From Trichaptum fuscoviolaceum (Eukaryota; Basidiomycota; Agaricomycetes; Hymenochaetales; Trichaptaceae), in NCBI GenBank assembly GCA_910574455.1, contig CAJSYZ010000007.1, forward strand, positions 3,045,773 through 3,109,772: a stretch of 64,000 nucleotides of DNA. Direction: 5' to 3'. The notes beneath the pieces were generated by a model. That model was not told the DNA's origin and searched no databases. It saw nothing but the letters and a program-made list of their open reading frames with translations. Of the stretch, positions 44,170-56,700 are shown one piece after another (the stretch's first letter is position 1; each line of letters opens with the position of its first letter). Position numbers and translations under genes: made by a program.

Positions 44170-45814
44170 GATATCAGTTTGGGACTACTAGTAGTCACTC
44201 GCGATATCTAGTACTAGCAGCAGGGTGTTCAGGCAGAATCAACTTCTATGTTAATGCCTCTCTATTTGTACTATAGTATGCCAGTGTGAAATGATCTTTG
44301 TACTCGTACTGTGTCGCAATTGTCAATACTATGCAACAAGGACTCGAAGGCTCTTTCAAGTTATCGTTGTCTACTTTCGTACAATGTTTCATGCATGTGC
44401 ATGTCAGCAAATCGGTTAACATAGAATCTATCATAAAAATCCAGGGACTCCTCAGGTGTCAATGACTTTGGAGGACATTCATCACCCTTCGGAACCCCCA
44501 GGAGGTGGGCTAAACGGAGGATGTCCCCTACATCTATCACAGATAGCTTCGGAACCTTGCACTCGCGGTGATAGCGACATCTGCCACTGACATCCACTCC
44601 AGTACAGCATTCGACACAGGTGGTAGAGCTCTCTAACTCATACTCCGGTTTGACTATCCACATTCTTGTTTTCAGGTCGGGTGAATCTCCAACACGCTTG
44701 AAAAATGGGACGAGAGCGCAGTCCTGATGTTCTTCTTTAGCGGTGAAGGAAAAAAGAAGCATAACCCGGGCAACTCTCATTCCTGCAAACCCCTTTTTGC
44801 AGGAGCTAACTCGAACAAGGACTGTATCACGTCTTGCTTTTCCGCGCCAAGAGGGATTGGACCTGATCGCCTCCCTCATTGCTTGTTCTATAGGGATCGA
44901 TTCGCCATGGTAGGCAAAGAAAGCGGTGGCTGAATGGAATATTGAAAAGTCATTGCTCGTGTCCAATTCAACTGCTGGTTGGGCTCTACCAGAGGAGCCC
45001 CTTGAGTTGGAGGTGTGATTCTCGTACTTGTTGAATAAGTATTCTTTAATGAGCTGTCGGAGCTGTCGGAGCTCTGGATGACCTTTTATCGCCGCAAGCG
45101 TGTTGAGCTGTTTAGGATACACCTTACTGGACTCTGCAAGGATGACAACAAAGAAGTCAGATGTGTAACACCAAAAGCATGGGTTACCAAGTAATACCCA
45201 CGTTGCTTCGAAGCCATTAACATCAAGCTCAAAGGGTCATTTCTGCCACCCAAGCCGATCTGGCGTTCAGCATGTAGTATGTCTTGAACCGCAAGATGCT
45301 GTGGCCCATGCACTAAGCTTTCAAGTTTGGGATCTTCCAGGTCTGCAATTTCGTTGAGTTCGTTATTGCCCACAATGTCATCGAAGAAGTCCTCTGTATC
45401 ATCAGCTGCACCAGCTTCGGGTGTATCATGATGTTGCATCTGCTCCTCAGGCTTCCGAATTTGGGTCCTCTCAGCGTCATCTGCCAGTGTCTTCGACCCT
45501 GACATATTCTTGCGCAGAACATCTTGCAAAGCTCTCCATGAAGCCTCAGCCAACGGACTTTCCAGCATTCCACGCCTCTTGAAGTCTGCCCTCGATGCAA
45601 TAAGTTTACTGAGACGTTGGTTTGCTGTGATCATCTGACCCAAAGGATCATTTCTGTTTGAGCGTCGCCATGTTTCCTTGACCGCGTAAATGTGTTTATT
45701 CTCTGTGATCGATGAGCACAGCCCGCTTGGTGCAGCGAAGAGAGGGATCATTGTAGGATAGTGAATCATGGCATGCTGTCGTGGAAGTGAGAAGTTATCC
45801 CGGATGCCCTTAGC

Positions 45815-47438
45815 TAAGGAACTCCTTGGGTATTCAATACCTAGGTACCTGCCACAGGTACCTGCTTAATTACCTGCAGGTAAAATACCCATGGGTGTAG
45901 GTACCTACGCTAAAAAAACCTACGGATGTAGGTGTCAGTTACAGATTTGGCAGGTAACCTGCCAAATTCGGCTAACAACCGGACATTGCCGAGACCGCAC
46001 TGTGCCACTCGCAAACACGCTCGTTGGTATCTACAACCGCCATTCAAGTTTATGGCTCTTGTCACCTCGTCTCCGGAACCTGCGACATTCACCGTTGGGT
46101 TCATGGTTCGCTGTCTTTAGGGTGGCGAGGACAAGGAGGTTGCTGAAGATGAAGAAGATGGCACGGTTCTTTGCGCTTGTACGTTCTCTCTTGCATACAG
46201 TGCCAAATCTCCACTCACCCTTTGTCTCAAGCGTGGCCACCGCTATGGTCTTTGTAGCAAGAACAGTACCGGCAAGTCCACCCTTATGTTGCAATATCAA
46301 AGCCGAGGACTTCCCGCCTCCCGATGAGGTCCGCATGTTCTACGTTGAGGACAACAAGACTTTACAAACCCTACGCCTTCATTCGACTTCATCAACATAC
46401 TTGAAACACTCCCTTCGCTTCGCCAGCTCTCGCTTTCTGAGTGCCAACATCTTTGTCACACTACCCCGAGCGGCGTGTTTAGCTACCCAGCCTGCAGGTA
46501 GTGCAGCTCAATGGCCTCCGGCTGAGCGACATGGTACATATCCTTTCCTCACTCGAGACACCGCCATCGATGCGGTTGGCAGGCAAGCTCCGCTTTGGCG
46601 AGGACAACTCCCTCACGCTCTTTTCGCAGCTCGACCTGTCCACAATCACGTCACTTGCGACGATCCGGGACCTCCAGGTCGAGATTCAGCACAACAACAT
46701 GATCTCTATTGAGTCTGTTGTGCTGACCGGGTCGAGTGTCAAGTCTGGTTCAAACAAGAACCTCATGTTCACCATCACGGGCGACGGCTGCTGTCTGTGA
46801 GCCTTTCCGCTGCACAAACCTGCGGAAGCTCTCGCTCACCTGGAATCAATGTGGCTGGGGCACGCCATCATGATGGATGGCGGGGCTAAACCTTTACCAG
46901 TCCACAATGCTGCCGATTCACTCATGTACTTCCTCCGTCAGTGTCCCGATATTGTAAGTCTGAATCTCAGCTGGTGTTGGCGCAGACGTCTTTGAGGTTC
47001 TATCTCAAACCGACGGAGACAATATAACATTACCTCCCTGTACAGTGCTGCACACGGTCCACTTCGAACGATGTCACCTTACTGACGAAGGCCACCGTAA
47101 ACTCGCCTTGCGCCGCGCAGTATGTGCGACACTTTGTAGCTTGACATTGAGTAGTAATACACATGGGTTCAAGTTAGATGGTTGTGGGAAGCCATTTAGG
47201 ATGTATGTTAGGATAACGAATTGAATGAAATAACACTTGTCAAGCTATTAGTTGGCAATACCTACAGGTGTAGCCAGGTACCTGCGAGCACCCGGGTTTT
47301 GCCATACCTACGGGTGAAAACCCGTAGGTGTTGGGTACCTACAGTAAAAAAACCCACGGATGTAGGTGTCACTCTCAGAAATATAATACCTACGGGTTAG
47401 GTACCTAAACCTGCAGGTGATACCCATGGCATTCCTTA
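45815..47438. mobile_element. hAT-like non-autonomous element 2, inside the Plavaka gene
   Basis: Inverted ends TAAGGAACTCCTTGGGTAT (45815-45833) and, read inward from 47438, TAAGGAATGCCATGGGTAT (16 of 19 alike) are flanked by the 8-bp duplication CCCTTAGC (45807-45814 and 47439-47446). Subterminal gtacctac..taaaaaaacc and caggtacctg blocks resemble element 1 in style but not in sequence. The body carries a captured, broken gene fragment and no transposase. Confidence 0.88.
46360..46800 (+). pseudogene. LRR/F-box-like gene fragment carried by hAT-like element 2
   Basis: The plus strand reads NILETLPSLRQLSLSECQHL, then after a possible splice VVQLNGLRLSDMVHILSSLE and LTLFSQLDLSTITSLATIRD, up to a stop at 46800. 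This is the pattern of the leucine-rich part of mushroom F-box proteins. There is no F-box, start codon or intact flank, so it is taken as a captured fragment. Confidence 0.5.
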
Positions 47439-50400
47439 CCCTTAGCTATGAATATTTTGCGATATTGATGATAGTGATCCAGGGAGGCTTTAACCTGATC
47501 AAGAGTTGAGGCTGTAATCGTGTACCGACGCACAAGGTAACAGAAGTCCAGAAATGCACTCAATGCGTGAACTATATCATCATGTACAATGCCCACAATA
47601 GCCGGAAGATACACCTAAGCGGATTGCATCAGATATCAGCAAACCACTGCCTCAAACAAGATCATGATGAAAATACCACATACTTTCATAAGTGCCTTTG
47701 AATCATTACCTGTCCATTGCTTGAAGCCTCGACCTTCGGGAAATCTGCGAAGTCCGGGAAAAGGAGCAGCAACTCTGATTCTACGTGAAAGTTAGCAATG
47801 GTATTCGCATTAAACGACTTGTAAGGGAATAGTACCTTTTATCCACAATATCCAGCTCTGTCGTGGTCATGCTCTGGCAAATCCACTCGACAAGATGATC
47901 CTTGAACATGCCTTTGATGATTTGGTGCAGTAAGTCTGGAGAAATGAGATCGCATATATCTGCACGTGGAAAATCATTGGTGAAGGGCTACGGGACATAG
48001 TTCAAGTTGCGGTAAGTGCATCTAATGGACAACTTGAAGTTGGAACACATACGACGATATCTTGGTGGAACCCATACTCCTTACGAATTGTGGCTCTACT
48101 TATGCTATTGTCATCCACCTGTTCTATCAATCGTTCGTGCAGCTCTTTTGTTCGAGGATTTGTAACAAATTCCGGATTATCTAGGTTCTTGTGAGGTGCT
48201 GTACATCTATATAGTAGCCGCATTAAGCCATTTCCTCGAACTCAAGTCGGATGTGATTTTTGGAAAGGACAATACTTACTTGCAGCACCATCCAGTGCAT
48301 ATTGCGCATAGACTCACCTGTTCCGGATAATCGGCTATATATGAGCCGAGTGCGAGAACCGACCTACGCAAGTGACCATCAGGGCACCGGAAAATGGTTT
48401 GTTCGTTGTTTATGGACATTGCGCTCTTCAGTGGTCTCAAGATTCTCGATATAGATGAATGAAAGACCTGATGTCGAAAGCGGCGGAATTCATCCGACTT
48501 TTCGTACTGCCGTTCAGCTGCAAAGCATCAGAACACAAATGGATAGCTCAGTTTTTGACACACACTCTTTGGTATTGCTAGAAATGCTACGAGCTGGACT
48601 GTATTCAGCTTTTGGGACCGCCGGGCCTTGTTAGATACATTTCCTATTGAGAGATATAACGGATAATATTCGTTGTTGCCAGTTCCAACGGAGACTGTTG
48701 TCTTGTCGCTCCCTAAGATGACCGGAACGAACATGGACCCATGAACAGCTTTATCTTCGGCGTAGATTTTGTTCTAAGTCAAGGATAATCAGTACACTTC
48801 CTCCAACTTCGAATGCTGCATGATTCATGACTTACAGCCTGTTCCCAAGCAAAATTTCCGGACATGTAGTTTCTGAAGACTCGTTCTTTGTTGTCATCAG
48901 AGTCCTCCTTCGGCTGATACTCACGAAACGGGACATAGTCGAATTCGCCTTCCAAAGCTGGATTATCCACCAAATTCTGGATCACTTCCAAAGGATTCCG
49001 ATACCAAACATCATATTCTTTCCTCTTCCATGACTCGGTGTTCTCATTTGTCACCTTTTGGCCATTGTCGTCTGTGTAGAAGTTACTAAAGGATTTCCAA
49101 GACACATCACCGACTTTCGTAGCATCAATGACATTATACATTTTTTGCGCGTCTCCATTGAGTAGCGTACTAGTTGAACCCAGATCTAAGTCATCGTCAG
49201 GCTCTGTCGCATCCAATTTGGAACATCCGCAAGATTTTACATTCTCCGCTGCCTGAATCAGCTGATAAGCCTTCATGATTCCCAGAAGCTTTGTTATGTT
49301 CCCAGCAGACATTTGCTCTTCCCGATAGAGAAAATCTGCGAGCTCAAAATCTGCTCGGCACGAATATGGAAACCAGTCATTTTGACGCAGATTCGTTTCG
49401 CGGAGCGGGTGAGTCTTCGTATTCTAAGAAGTTCCCTTCTGCATCGCATGGAGTGGCTGCACAATGTTTGGTGTCAAAATGCTACAGTAAACCGGGAACA
49501 ATTGATTTGGCGCGCACCATTCAAGTATATGTGATACACCTTCAAGTTATCCTCGCTCTCCTCATAATCTCCAATGTCGGAATCCAAGTCTTCAGAACGG
49601 CCACTGTCACTTCCGGTGACAGAATGGGACAGAGAATCAGGTCTGTCCAAATCTTGAAGCAGCTCGTCTCGGCCTATACTGAGCATCGAGATATCCTGTG
49701 TAAGCATGGAAATATCGTAATCGTAGGAGTCAGAGCCGCTCTCAAGATGACCCTCTGATGGAAGTTCGGACAACCTCAGGAGAGCTTCAAGTTGAGGACT
49801 TGGAGCTCGTATGGGTCGAATAGGTAACGATTCATATTCATGACCACAAGCAGAAGAACTTGCCAAGAATGACGTTGGATGAGCTGAATATTCATGTCTT
49901 GCTCTTCCAGATTGACTCTTGAACGTCCTACTACAGCCAGGCAAGGTGCATCGAATAGTTGGTGGAAAATGAAAGGGATCGTGCTTTTTCCGTGTCGCTG
50001 GCATCAACTTGAATGTAACCTCAGTAGTAGTACACATTGACAATTGGGACTCACAGCTGAGCCTCACTGGCACTGGCAGGCTGCTAGCACTGGCAGTGAC
50101 TCGGACTTGGAGTGCCACTGGCAGTGAACTTGAACCTGAGTTAAAATTAGTCATAGAGTAGTCACGGTAGTAGTGGGCGTAAATTTTCAACTTGTCTAAG
50201 ATAGACGCCCCCGCCTCCCTGATCTTGAACTTGCACCTTCGACACAACTTATCATCATACAAGTCTCAAAACACTGCACAAAATGTCAACTCAAAGACAG
50301 ACAAGAGCTAAGAACAGCGAAAAGCACCCCGGAGCAGTCGTTGGACAACTCAGAACAAGACGAACACAGGAGGAGATATTGCGGGAGAAGGAAGAAAAAG

Positions 50401-51661
50401 AGAAAAGGAAAGTACGGCAGGCAGAGAGGCGGGATGAGGCATTGAAGGAGAAGGAAGAGAAGGAAAAGCAGAAGGAAGAGCGGGCAGCCTTCTGCAGAGC
50501 TGCGGCCCAGCAAGTCGCGGTTGCGAAAGAGAGGAAAAAACTCGCTGCGGAGCAAAAACGGGCAGCAAAAGAACAAGAGGCAGCTGACAAGGTTCGCAAG
50601 AAGGTGACTGCAGCAGAGAACCAAGAAGCAGCGATGCTAGAGACCGTAGAGCTTGAAAACAACTTGTCGAAGGCTCTTGAGACACGCACCCAGATGGGCT
50701 CAACAGTGCCCAAACTCACTGGCAAACGTGGACGTAGAAAGCCAAAAGGCGAAGCTAGCAGTAAGTCTTCAACTTTAGATCAGTGATGACACAGATCATT
50801 TGAACTGGCATAAACAGACTCGAAGAACGATGTTAAAGACGTATTGGGTTGTGAAGATGGACACAACGAAGACTTGGATATTCGTGAGTAACATTGCCTA
50901 TACATTTTCAGATGATCTCAAAGCTTGGAGGTTGAACACTGTGACTCACCTTAATGCGAAGCAGCGAGTATGGATGAGCCAAACAGGGAGCCTGCAAAAA
51001 AGGCTAGGAAAGAAGATTCCAAAGGTGAACTTCCATTTCGCACACGTGTGCAGACCGCAAAGATGTCCAGGTCTGCCGCCACCATGACTCCCAGCGACGC
51101 ATTCTTTCACGCTCCTGCAGGACTGAACGAGAGTCTTTCTGGTGAAGAAACGGACATAATAGACTCGCCCGCTACGTCAAGGCGGAACGACAAGACAAAA
51201 CGCCCTGTCAGGGCGCTTCGCAACACAGATGATTCCACTTTCATTGGTGAAGAGGGTGGAGGTCTTGAGGTGCCAGTGGCAGGGATAGACTCAGAAAGGA
51301 TCAATTTGTGAGTTTGAGGTTTGAATCTTGCATTGCGTCTGAATCAGTATCTGGTGCTGTCAAGTCGATGTAATGGTGAGTGAGAAGCTTGATTTAGACT
51401 CAATTATTAAACTCATACTAGTATGATCATCATCATCCCGACTACCTACTCAGGCTACTACTACCGTGACGCTCCCGGGCCGAGACCCAACTTCAAGTTG
51501 GAAATCCTTCACCTGCAACATTGACGCTCTTGTCTTTGCTACCACTATATTATGAGCCTTGCTGACGCAAAGCTGCACCAGACACACCGTCGAATTGCCA
51601 GATGATGAAAACTTAAGTCCCTGGGAGGATGAAGGAGAAACAATAACCCTTACAAGCTATC

Positions 51662-52479
51662 TGTCGAGATCCCGGGCTCCTTTTCTCATTTCCCGCACTT
51701 TCCCGCCAAGGATCCCGACATGAGCAGACAAACCCGCGGGGAGAATCCCGCCATTGGATTCCCCGCGCGAAACCTCATTCCCGAATCGCACGATCCCATG
51801 CTCACGTGACTTATCCCGCACCACCGTCCCGGCAACCATGCACGCGTACACACACTCATTTACGACGACCCGCCACGGCACACGTACATTCACTTATCAA
51901 CATACGCTCATTAATCCGCTAGTACCTCAAGGTGACGACCTGCAACAGCCTGGCATACCTAGTCTGGCTAGTCGCGGCCCCGGACCGGACGCTGACGTCC
52001 ACGGACAGGCCGTAGCCATCTGGAGAGACGGGATGGACATGCCTAGCATTGCGGTCGTAGCATGTATCGTTTGTAGTAGATAGGTGCGCATTGCGCAAGG
52101 ACACTTAGCGTAGATTAACTATACAGTCTTTACGAAGTAGATAAATAGCTGTAGGCATCGTAAGGAGCACCCCACTTTTGACCTCTTGTGGAGTGCTTCC
52201 TTAGGTGCGATCTCTCTCTTTTCTCCTGTGTAGTTAGTTGCGCAATACTTACTTGTGGAGTGCTTCCTTAGGGATCCGCTTACTTGACGTTCAAAGCAGT
52301 GAAGAGTCCTAGCTGGCCTTGAGAATCCCGCGACGCGCCTGGATAGAATCCCGCGCGTTTCCCGCCTGAATTCCCACGCTCGTTCCCCGTCGCGAATCCA
52401 GATTCCCGAACGCGGGTTCTTGTCGCGAATTCCAGTTTCCCGAAACTGTTTCCCGCTACAATTCCCGACGGTCGTAACA
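51662..52479 (+). repeat. 5' LTR of the Ty3/Gypsy element
   Basis: Runs from TGTCGAGATCCC to GGTCGTAACA. It contains two copies of a cttgtggagtgcttccttagg block (52184 and 52250 regions), also present in the solo LTR at 35544. A TATA-like ATAAATA is at 52141-52147. Confidence 0.95.
52141..52184 (+). promoter_or_regulatory. Predicted LTR promoter and start of R
   Basis: ATAAATA (52141-52147) lies about 27-33 nt before acttttgacct (52174-52184). The latter is the perfect complement of the primer-binding site. In Tf1-like self-priming elements the primer is the first 11 nt of the mRNA, so transcription is predicted to start at 52174. Confidence 0.6.
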
Positions 52480-52481
52480 TT

Positions 52482-52492
52482 AGGTCAAAAGT
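52482..52492 (+). other. Self-primer binding site
   Basis: The 11 bases aggtcaaaagt begin 3 nt after the last LTR base (52479). They are the exact reverse complement of LTR bases 52174-52184. No tRNA-like TGG start is seen at this position, which supports self-priming of the Tf1/sushi type. Confidence 0.8.
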
Positions 52493-52568
52493 CCTGGCTC
52501 ACCGCCGCTCGGACTCGACACCCTCACGCTCTTTACTTCTACCCCCGCACCCGTACCGCCGACCAGCG

Positions 52569-53776
52569 ATGTCATCTCACCAGGAATGGGGAGGACTCGC
52601 AGATACCTTCGCTTTCCCGTCCCCGAGCTCCTCGATGGAGGAAGACAAACTCCAGCCCATCCTTGATCGCCTCGACACCCTCGAAAAACGCTACTCCAAG
52701 TTAGTCAACGAACACAATCAGGTTCAGAACACTGTCGCCCAGCTCAAGCACGCCAACCAGGCGTTAGAAGCCCAAATCGCAAGCCAGCCCGCCTCCCCGT
52801 CTGGGGGTGGAGCAGGGTCAAGATGAAGCTTCCCGACACCTTCGAAGGCGAACGAGCCAAGCTGGAAAACTGGATTCACCAGATTAAGCTCTACCTGTTC
52901 GGACAACATCCGGGGCTGGACGAAACCCGCAAGGTCTCATTCGCCCTGATGCTACTGCGGGGACCGGCGCAAGACTGGGCACGACCCATTCTAGATCGAC
53001 TCCAGGACATCCCGACACCGCCAGAAGCCGCCAGCCTGGAGGCCCTGTTCGCCGCCCTTCGCGCCTCTTACGGAGAAATCGATGCAGACAAAGCCGCAGC
53101 CGACAAGCTGATGCGCCTACGCCAGACAGGAACGGTCGCCGAGTTTGCGTCGCAATTCCGTGCCCTCCAAGCCCTCACCGGGTGGCCCAAGGACGCGACG
53201 ACGGATGTCATCTACCTCGACATGTTCCGGAAGGGACTCAAAGACCAGGTGCGCCAGCACATCGCCAGCACAGAGGCGAAGGATATGAAATTCGATGCCT
53301 ACGTCAACTGGGTTTCCGAGACGGACGAGAAGCTAAGGCTCGCACACGCCTATGGACCAGTATCAAAGCCATCGGCTACGCCCCGAAGCAATCCCGGCAC
53401 CACTAGTTCAGCTCCGCGTACGATCCCGACTGCGGGCGCAAGCTCGACGAAGGATCCCAACGCGATGGAGATTGACAGGGTGCGCCGGGAGCGCAGGAGT
53501 AAGGGACTATGCTACTACTGCGGAGAGAAAGACCATCTGGTGAGCGATTGCCCAACGCGACCGCCATCCCGAAACCTAAAGGCTACGAAATCCACGTCCC
53601 CGTCGAGCCCATCGCCCCCCGCGCTCCAGTCGTTCGAAGAAACGCTCAAACGTATGGCGGAACAGTACGTCCAGAATGTGCAGCAGTCCGTGCTACAGAA
53701 CGCATTCGCCGCCATGACGCCCGCCGCCAAGAACGTTCACAATCCCGAAGCCCCGCCCCCAGCGGATTTTCAGTAG
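52569..53776 (+). CDS. gag: Gag polyprotein, in two overlapping frames
   Basis: The first frame, 52569-52826 (85 aa), holds a coiled coil (LDRLDTLEKRYSKLVNEHNQ). The second, 52823-53776 (317 aa), begins at an ATG overlapping the first stop as ATGA. It carries the capsid region (DTFEGERAKLENWIHQIKLY, FRALQALTGWPKDATTDVIY) and a CCHC zinc knuckle CYYCGEKDHLVSDC at about residue 230. Gag packages the RNA into virus-like particles in the cytoplasm. The split could be a real start-stop coupling, or a one-base frameshift in this copy. Confidence 0.85.
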
Positions 53777-56700
53777 GGTCGTATTGCTCAGTCGCGCCCT
53801 ATACGACCCAACCGCCCTTGTGGCCGAAGAACTCTCTTAATAATGGTCCCTTGTATTTAACCATCTCTACAATAGACCGTCGTCTTAGACGACATTTGAA
53901 GTTCCCGGTACAGGTTAGCGACGGAAAAACGGATGCCTTAGCCACAGTAATGTTAGACAGCGGTGCGTCGGGAACTTTCATAAATTCCCGCTACGTTTCG
54001 CGACACGGACTCCAGACCCGGGACTTGGTAATCCCGATACTTTTGCGCAACGCGGACAATTCCCCGAACGCGATTGGACGCATCACCAAGGAAGTAGTCC
54101 TCAACGTCGAGATGAAGGGACACTTAGAACAGTTGACCATGGCCGTCGCGGATATTGGCGACGACGATATTATCATGGGGATCGACTGGTTGCGGCACCA
54201 TAACCCAACCATTGACTGGACCAACGACGTGGTCGATCTCAACCGCTGCCCGCCTCAGTGTGATAACCAGCAACGCCTGGTCCCGCTTCCCCGCCTCGCC
54301 ATAGCAGAAGAAGTCGAGACCCCCTGGGGGCCCGACAGGACCCAGGCCGAATGGGAAGCTGTCCCACCAGGATTTCGGTACTCAGAAAAATATTGGGACC
54401 AGTACCACGACGCTGAATCCTACTTCGTCACGACGGACGACCATTTCGCGTACAAAATTGCCGCCTCGTACACCCACTCCCAGGCCATCGCTGAGAAGTC
54501 AGCAGTGAAGGAAGGCGAGAAAACCTTCGAGGAACTAGTTCCCCCCGAATTTCGTGAGTTTGCCGACGTTTTCTCGAAAGTTGAATCCGAAAGGCTTCCA
54601 CTGCGCAAACCGTATGATCACGCCATAGATTTAGAACCCGGGAAGGTTCCCCCGTACAGCAAAATCTATCCGTTGGCCCCGGCCGAACGCGATGCCCTTC
54701 GCGAATTCGTTGACGAAAACCTGCGCAAAGGGTACATACGACCTTCGAAATCCCCTGCAGCGGCTCCCGTCTTCTTTATCAAGAAAAAGGACGGAACCTT
54801 GCGCATGGTAGTCGATTACCGACGACTGAACGATATCACGGTCAAGAATCGATACCCGCTTCCCCTCACGATGGAACTCGTAGACGCACTGCAAAAGGCG
54901 AAGGTTTTCACGACGTTAGATTTGCGATGGGGCTACCACAACGTGCGACTGAAGCAAGGCGACGAGTGGAAGGCCGCTTTTCGGACTCAGGCGGGACATT
55001 TCGAACCAACGGTGATGACATTCGGGCTCACGAATGCCCCGGCGACCTTCCAGCATATGATGAACGATATCTTCAAAGATCTCATTGGAGTATACGTGAT
55101 CATCTATCTTGACGACTTGCTAATCTTTTCCGAAGATGAATCGCAGCACGAGGAACACGTACGGGAAGTCCTTAAGCGGCTGCGCGAAAACGACTTGTTC
55201 TGTAAACCCGAAAAGTGCAAATTCAAACAGACTTCCGTCGAGTATCTCGGGATGATTATTTCGCAGGGAAAGGTGGCGATGGATCCCGCCAAGGTACAGG
55301 CGGTCCTCGACTGGCCTACCCCGAAAAAGGTGAAAGACATTCAAGCCTTCCTCGGGTTCGCGAATTTCTATCGACGCTTCATTCGGGATTTCTCGCACAT
55401 CGTCAAACCGCTCACGACGCTGCTGAAGAAGGACGTTCGCTGGGTCTGGACAGAAAACCAGCAGTTCGCTTTCGACTATCTCAAGCGCATGTTCACGACC
55501 GCCCCCGTCCTGATGATGCCAGACATGTCGCGACAATTCATCGTGGAATGCGACGCCTCTGATTTCGCGACCGGCGCGGTCTTGTCCCAGGAAGGCGACG
55601 ACGGGCTGATACATCCGGTCGCCTTTTTCTCGAAATCCCTCAACGATGCGGAACGCAACTACGAGATTTATGACAAGGAGCTACTCGCGATTATTAGAGC
55701 TCTTGACGAGTGGCGACATTATCTCGAAGGTGCGAGTCATAAACTCGATATCGTGTCTGACCACAAGAATCTGCTATATTTCTCTGAATCCCGAACGCTG
55801 ACGCGACGCCAAGCCCGGTGGAGTCTGTTCCTCACCCGCTTCGATTTTACGATTTGCCATCGCCCAGGGCGACTCGGGGGCAAACCCGACGCCATGTCAC
55901 GACGCGTCGATCTTCAACCAGAAGGCGAAGACAACACGGGACGGACCCTCTTGACCCCCGAAATGTTTCGACTAAAAGCAATTCGTCGGGGAATGACGCA
56001 GGTACACGGGGATCAGGCCCTCCTACGACGCATTCGTAAGTCAGATCAATATGAAGACGAACTGGTGGACGCGATCGAGCTGGTCAAGTCCAAGGCGCCT
56101 CGAGTCCTGACCAAGGAACTTGAGGACTGGAGCACCGAGGAAGGCCTCATCCTGTACCAGGGTAAGGTTTACGTCCCGAAAGACGAGACCATTCGCCGGG
56201 ACGTGGTGAAGACTTACCACGACAGTCTCCCCGCCGGACATCCTGGACGTTGGAAAACGTTTGAGATGGTAAGCCGCAACTACTGGTGGCCCGGGATGTC
56301 TAACTTCGTAGAATGATACGTTTCGGGATGCGATACTTGCGCACGCACGAAGAACCGATCCCAACGCCCGGTAGGACTCCTGCAACCGAACGAAATCCCG
56401 CAGGGCCCCTGGCAGGCGATTTCGTGTGATTTCATCACCCAGCTCCCCCGATCTGAGGATTACGACGCAATTTTCGTGGTGGTCGACCGTCTCACCAAGC
56501 AAGCGCATTTTATCCCGACCACGTCTGACATCGATGCACCGGAAACTGCGGAACTATTCCTGCAGCACGTCTGGAAGCTGCACGGAACCCCCCGCCAGAT
56601 CATATCCGACCGCGGACCACAGTTTGTCGCGCAGTTCATGAAGGCCCTCTTTTCCCGACTCGGTATCAAGGGTACCACGTCGACTGCGTATCACCCGCAG

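Larger units (their letters stand above)
44361..50004 (-). pseudogene. Plavaka-type DNA transposase, interrupted
   Basis: The N-terminus has a C2H2 zinc finger (CTLPGCSRTF...H-x4-H, near 49935), followed by the Plavaka core in several exons. The core includes YNVIDATKVGDVSWKSF, YDVWYRNPLEVIQNLVDNP, RNYMSGNFAWEQA, then VPVILGSDKTTVSVGTGNNE and YYPLYLSIGNV (48734), SYIADYPEQV, RCTAPHKN, and DHYHQYRKIFIAKG. After the hAT-like insertion come the C-terminal blocks YAVKETWRRSNRNDPLGQM, FHSATAFFAYHGESIP and SLDFYDRFYVNRFAD. The protein would move its own element by cut and paste. Near 49375 the frame changes by one base between CDAEGNFLEY and NDWFPYSCRADFE. This and the insertion at 45815-47438 make the copy defective. 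Confidence 0.82.

Noticed and set aside
51754..52083. A duplicated 109-aa protein gene (also at 57640-57969)
   Set aside because: Both frames lie wholly inside the two LTRs and are identical because the LTRs are; they are not genes.
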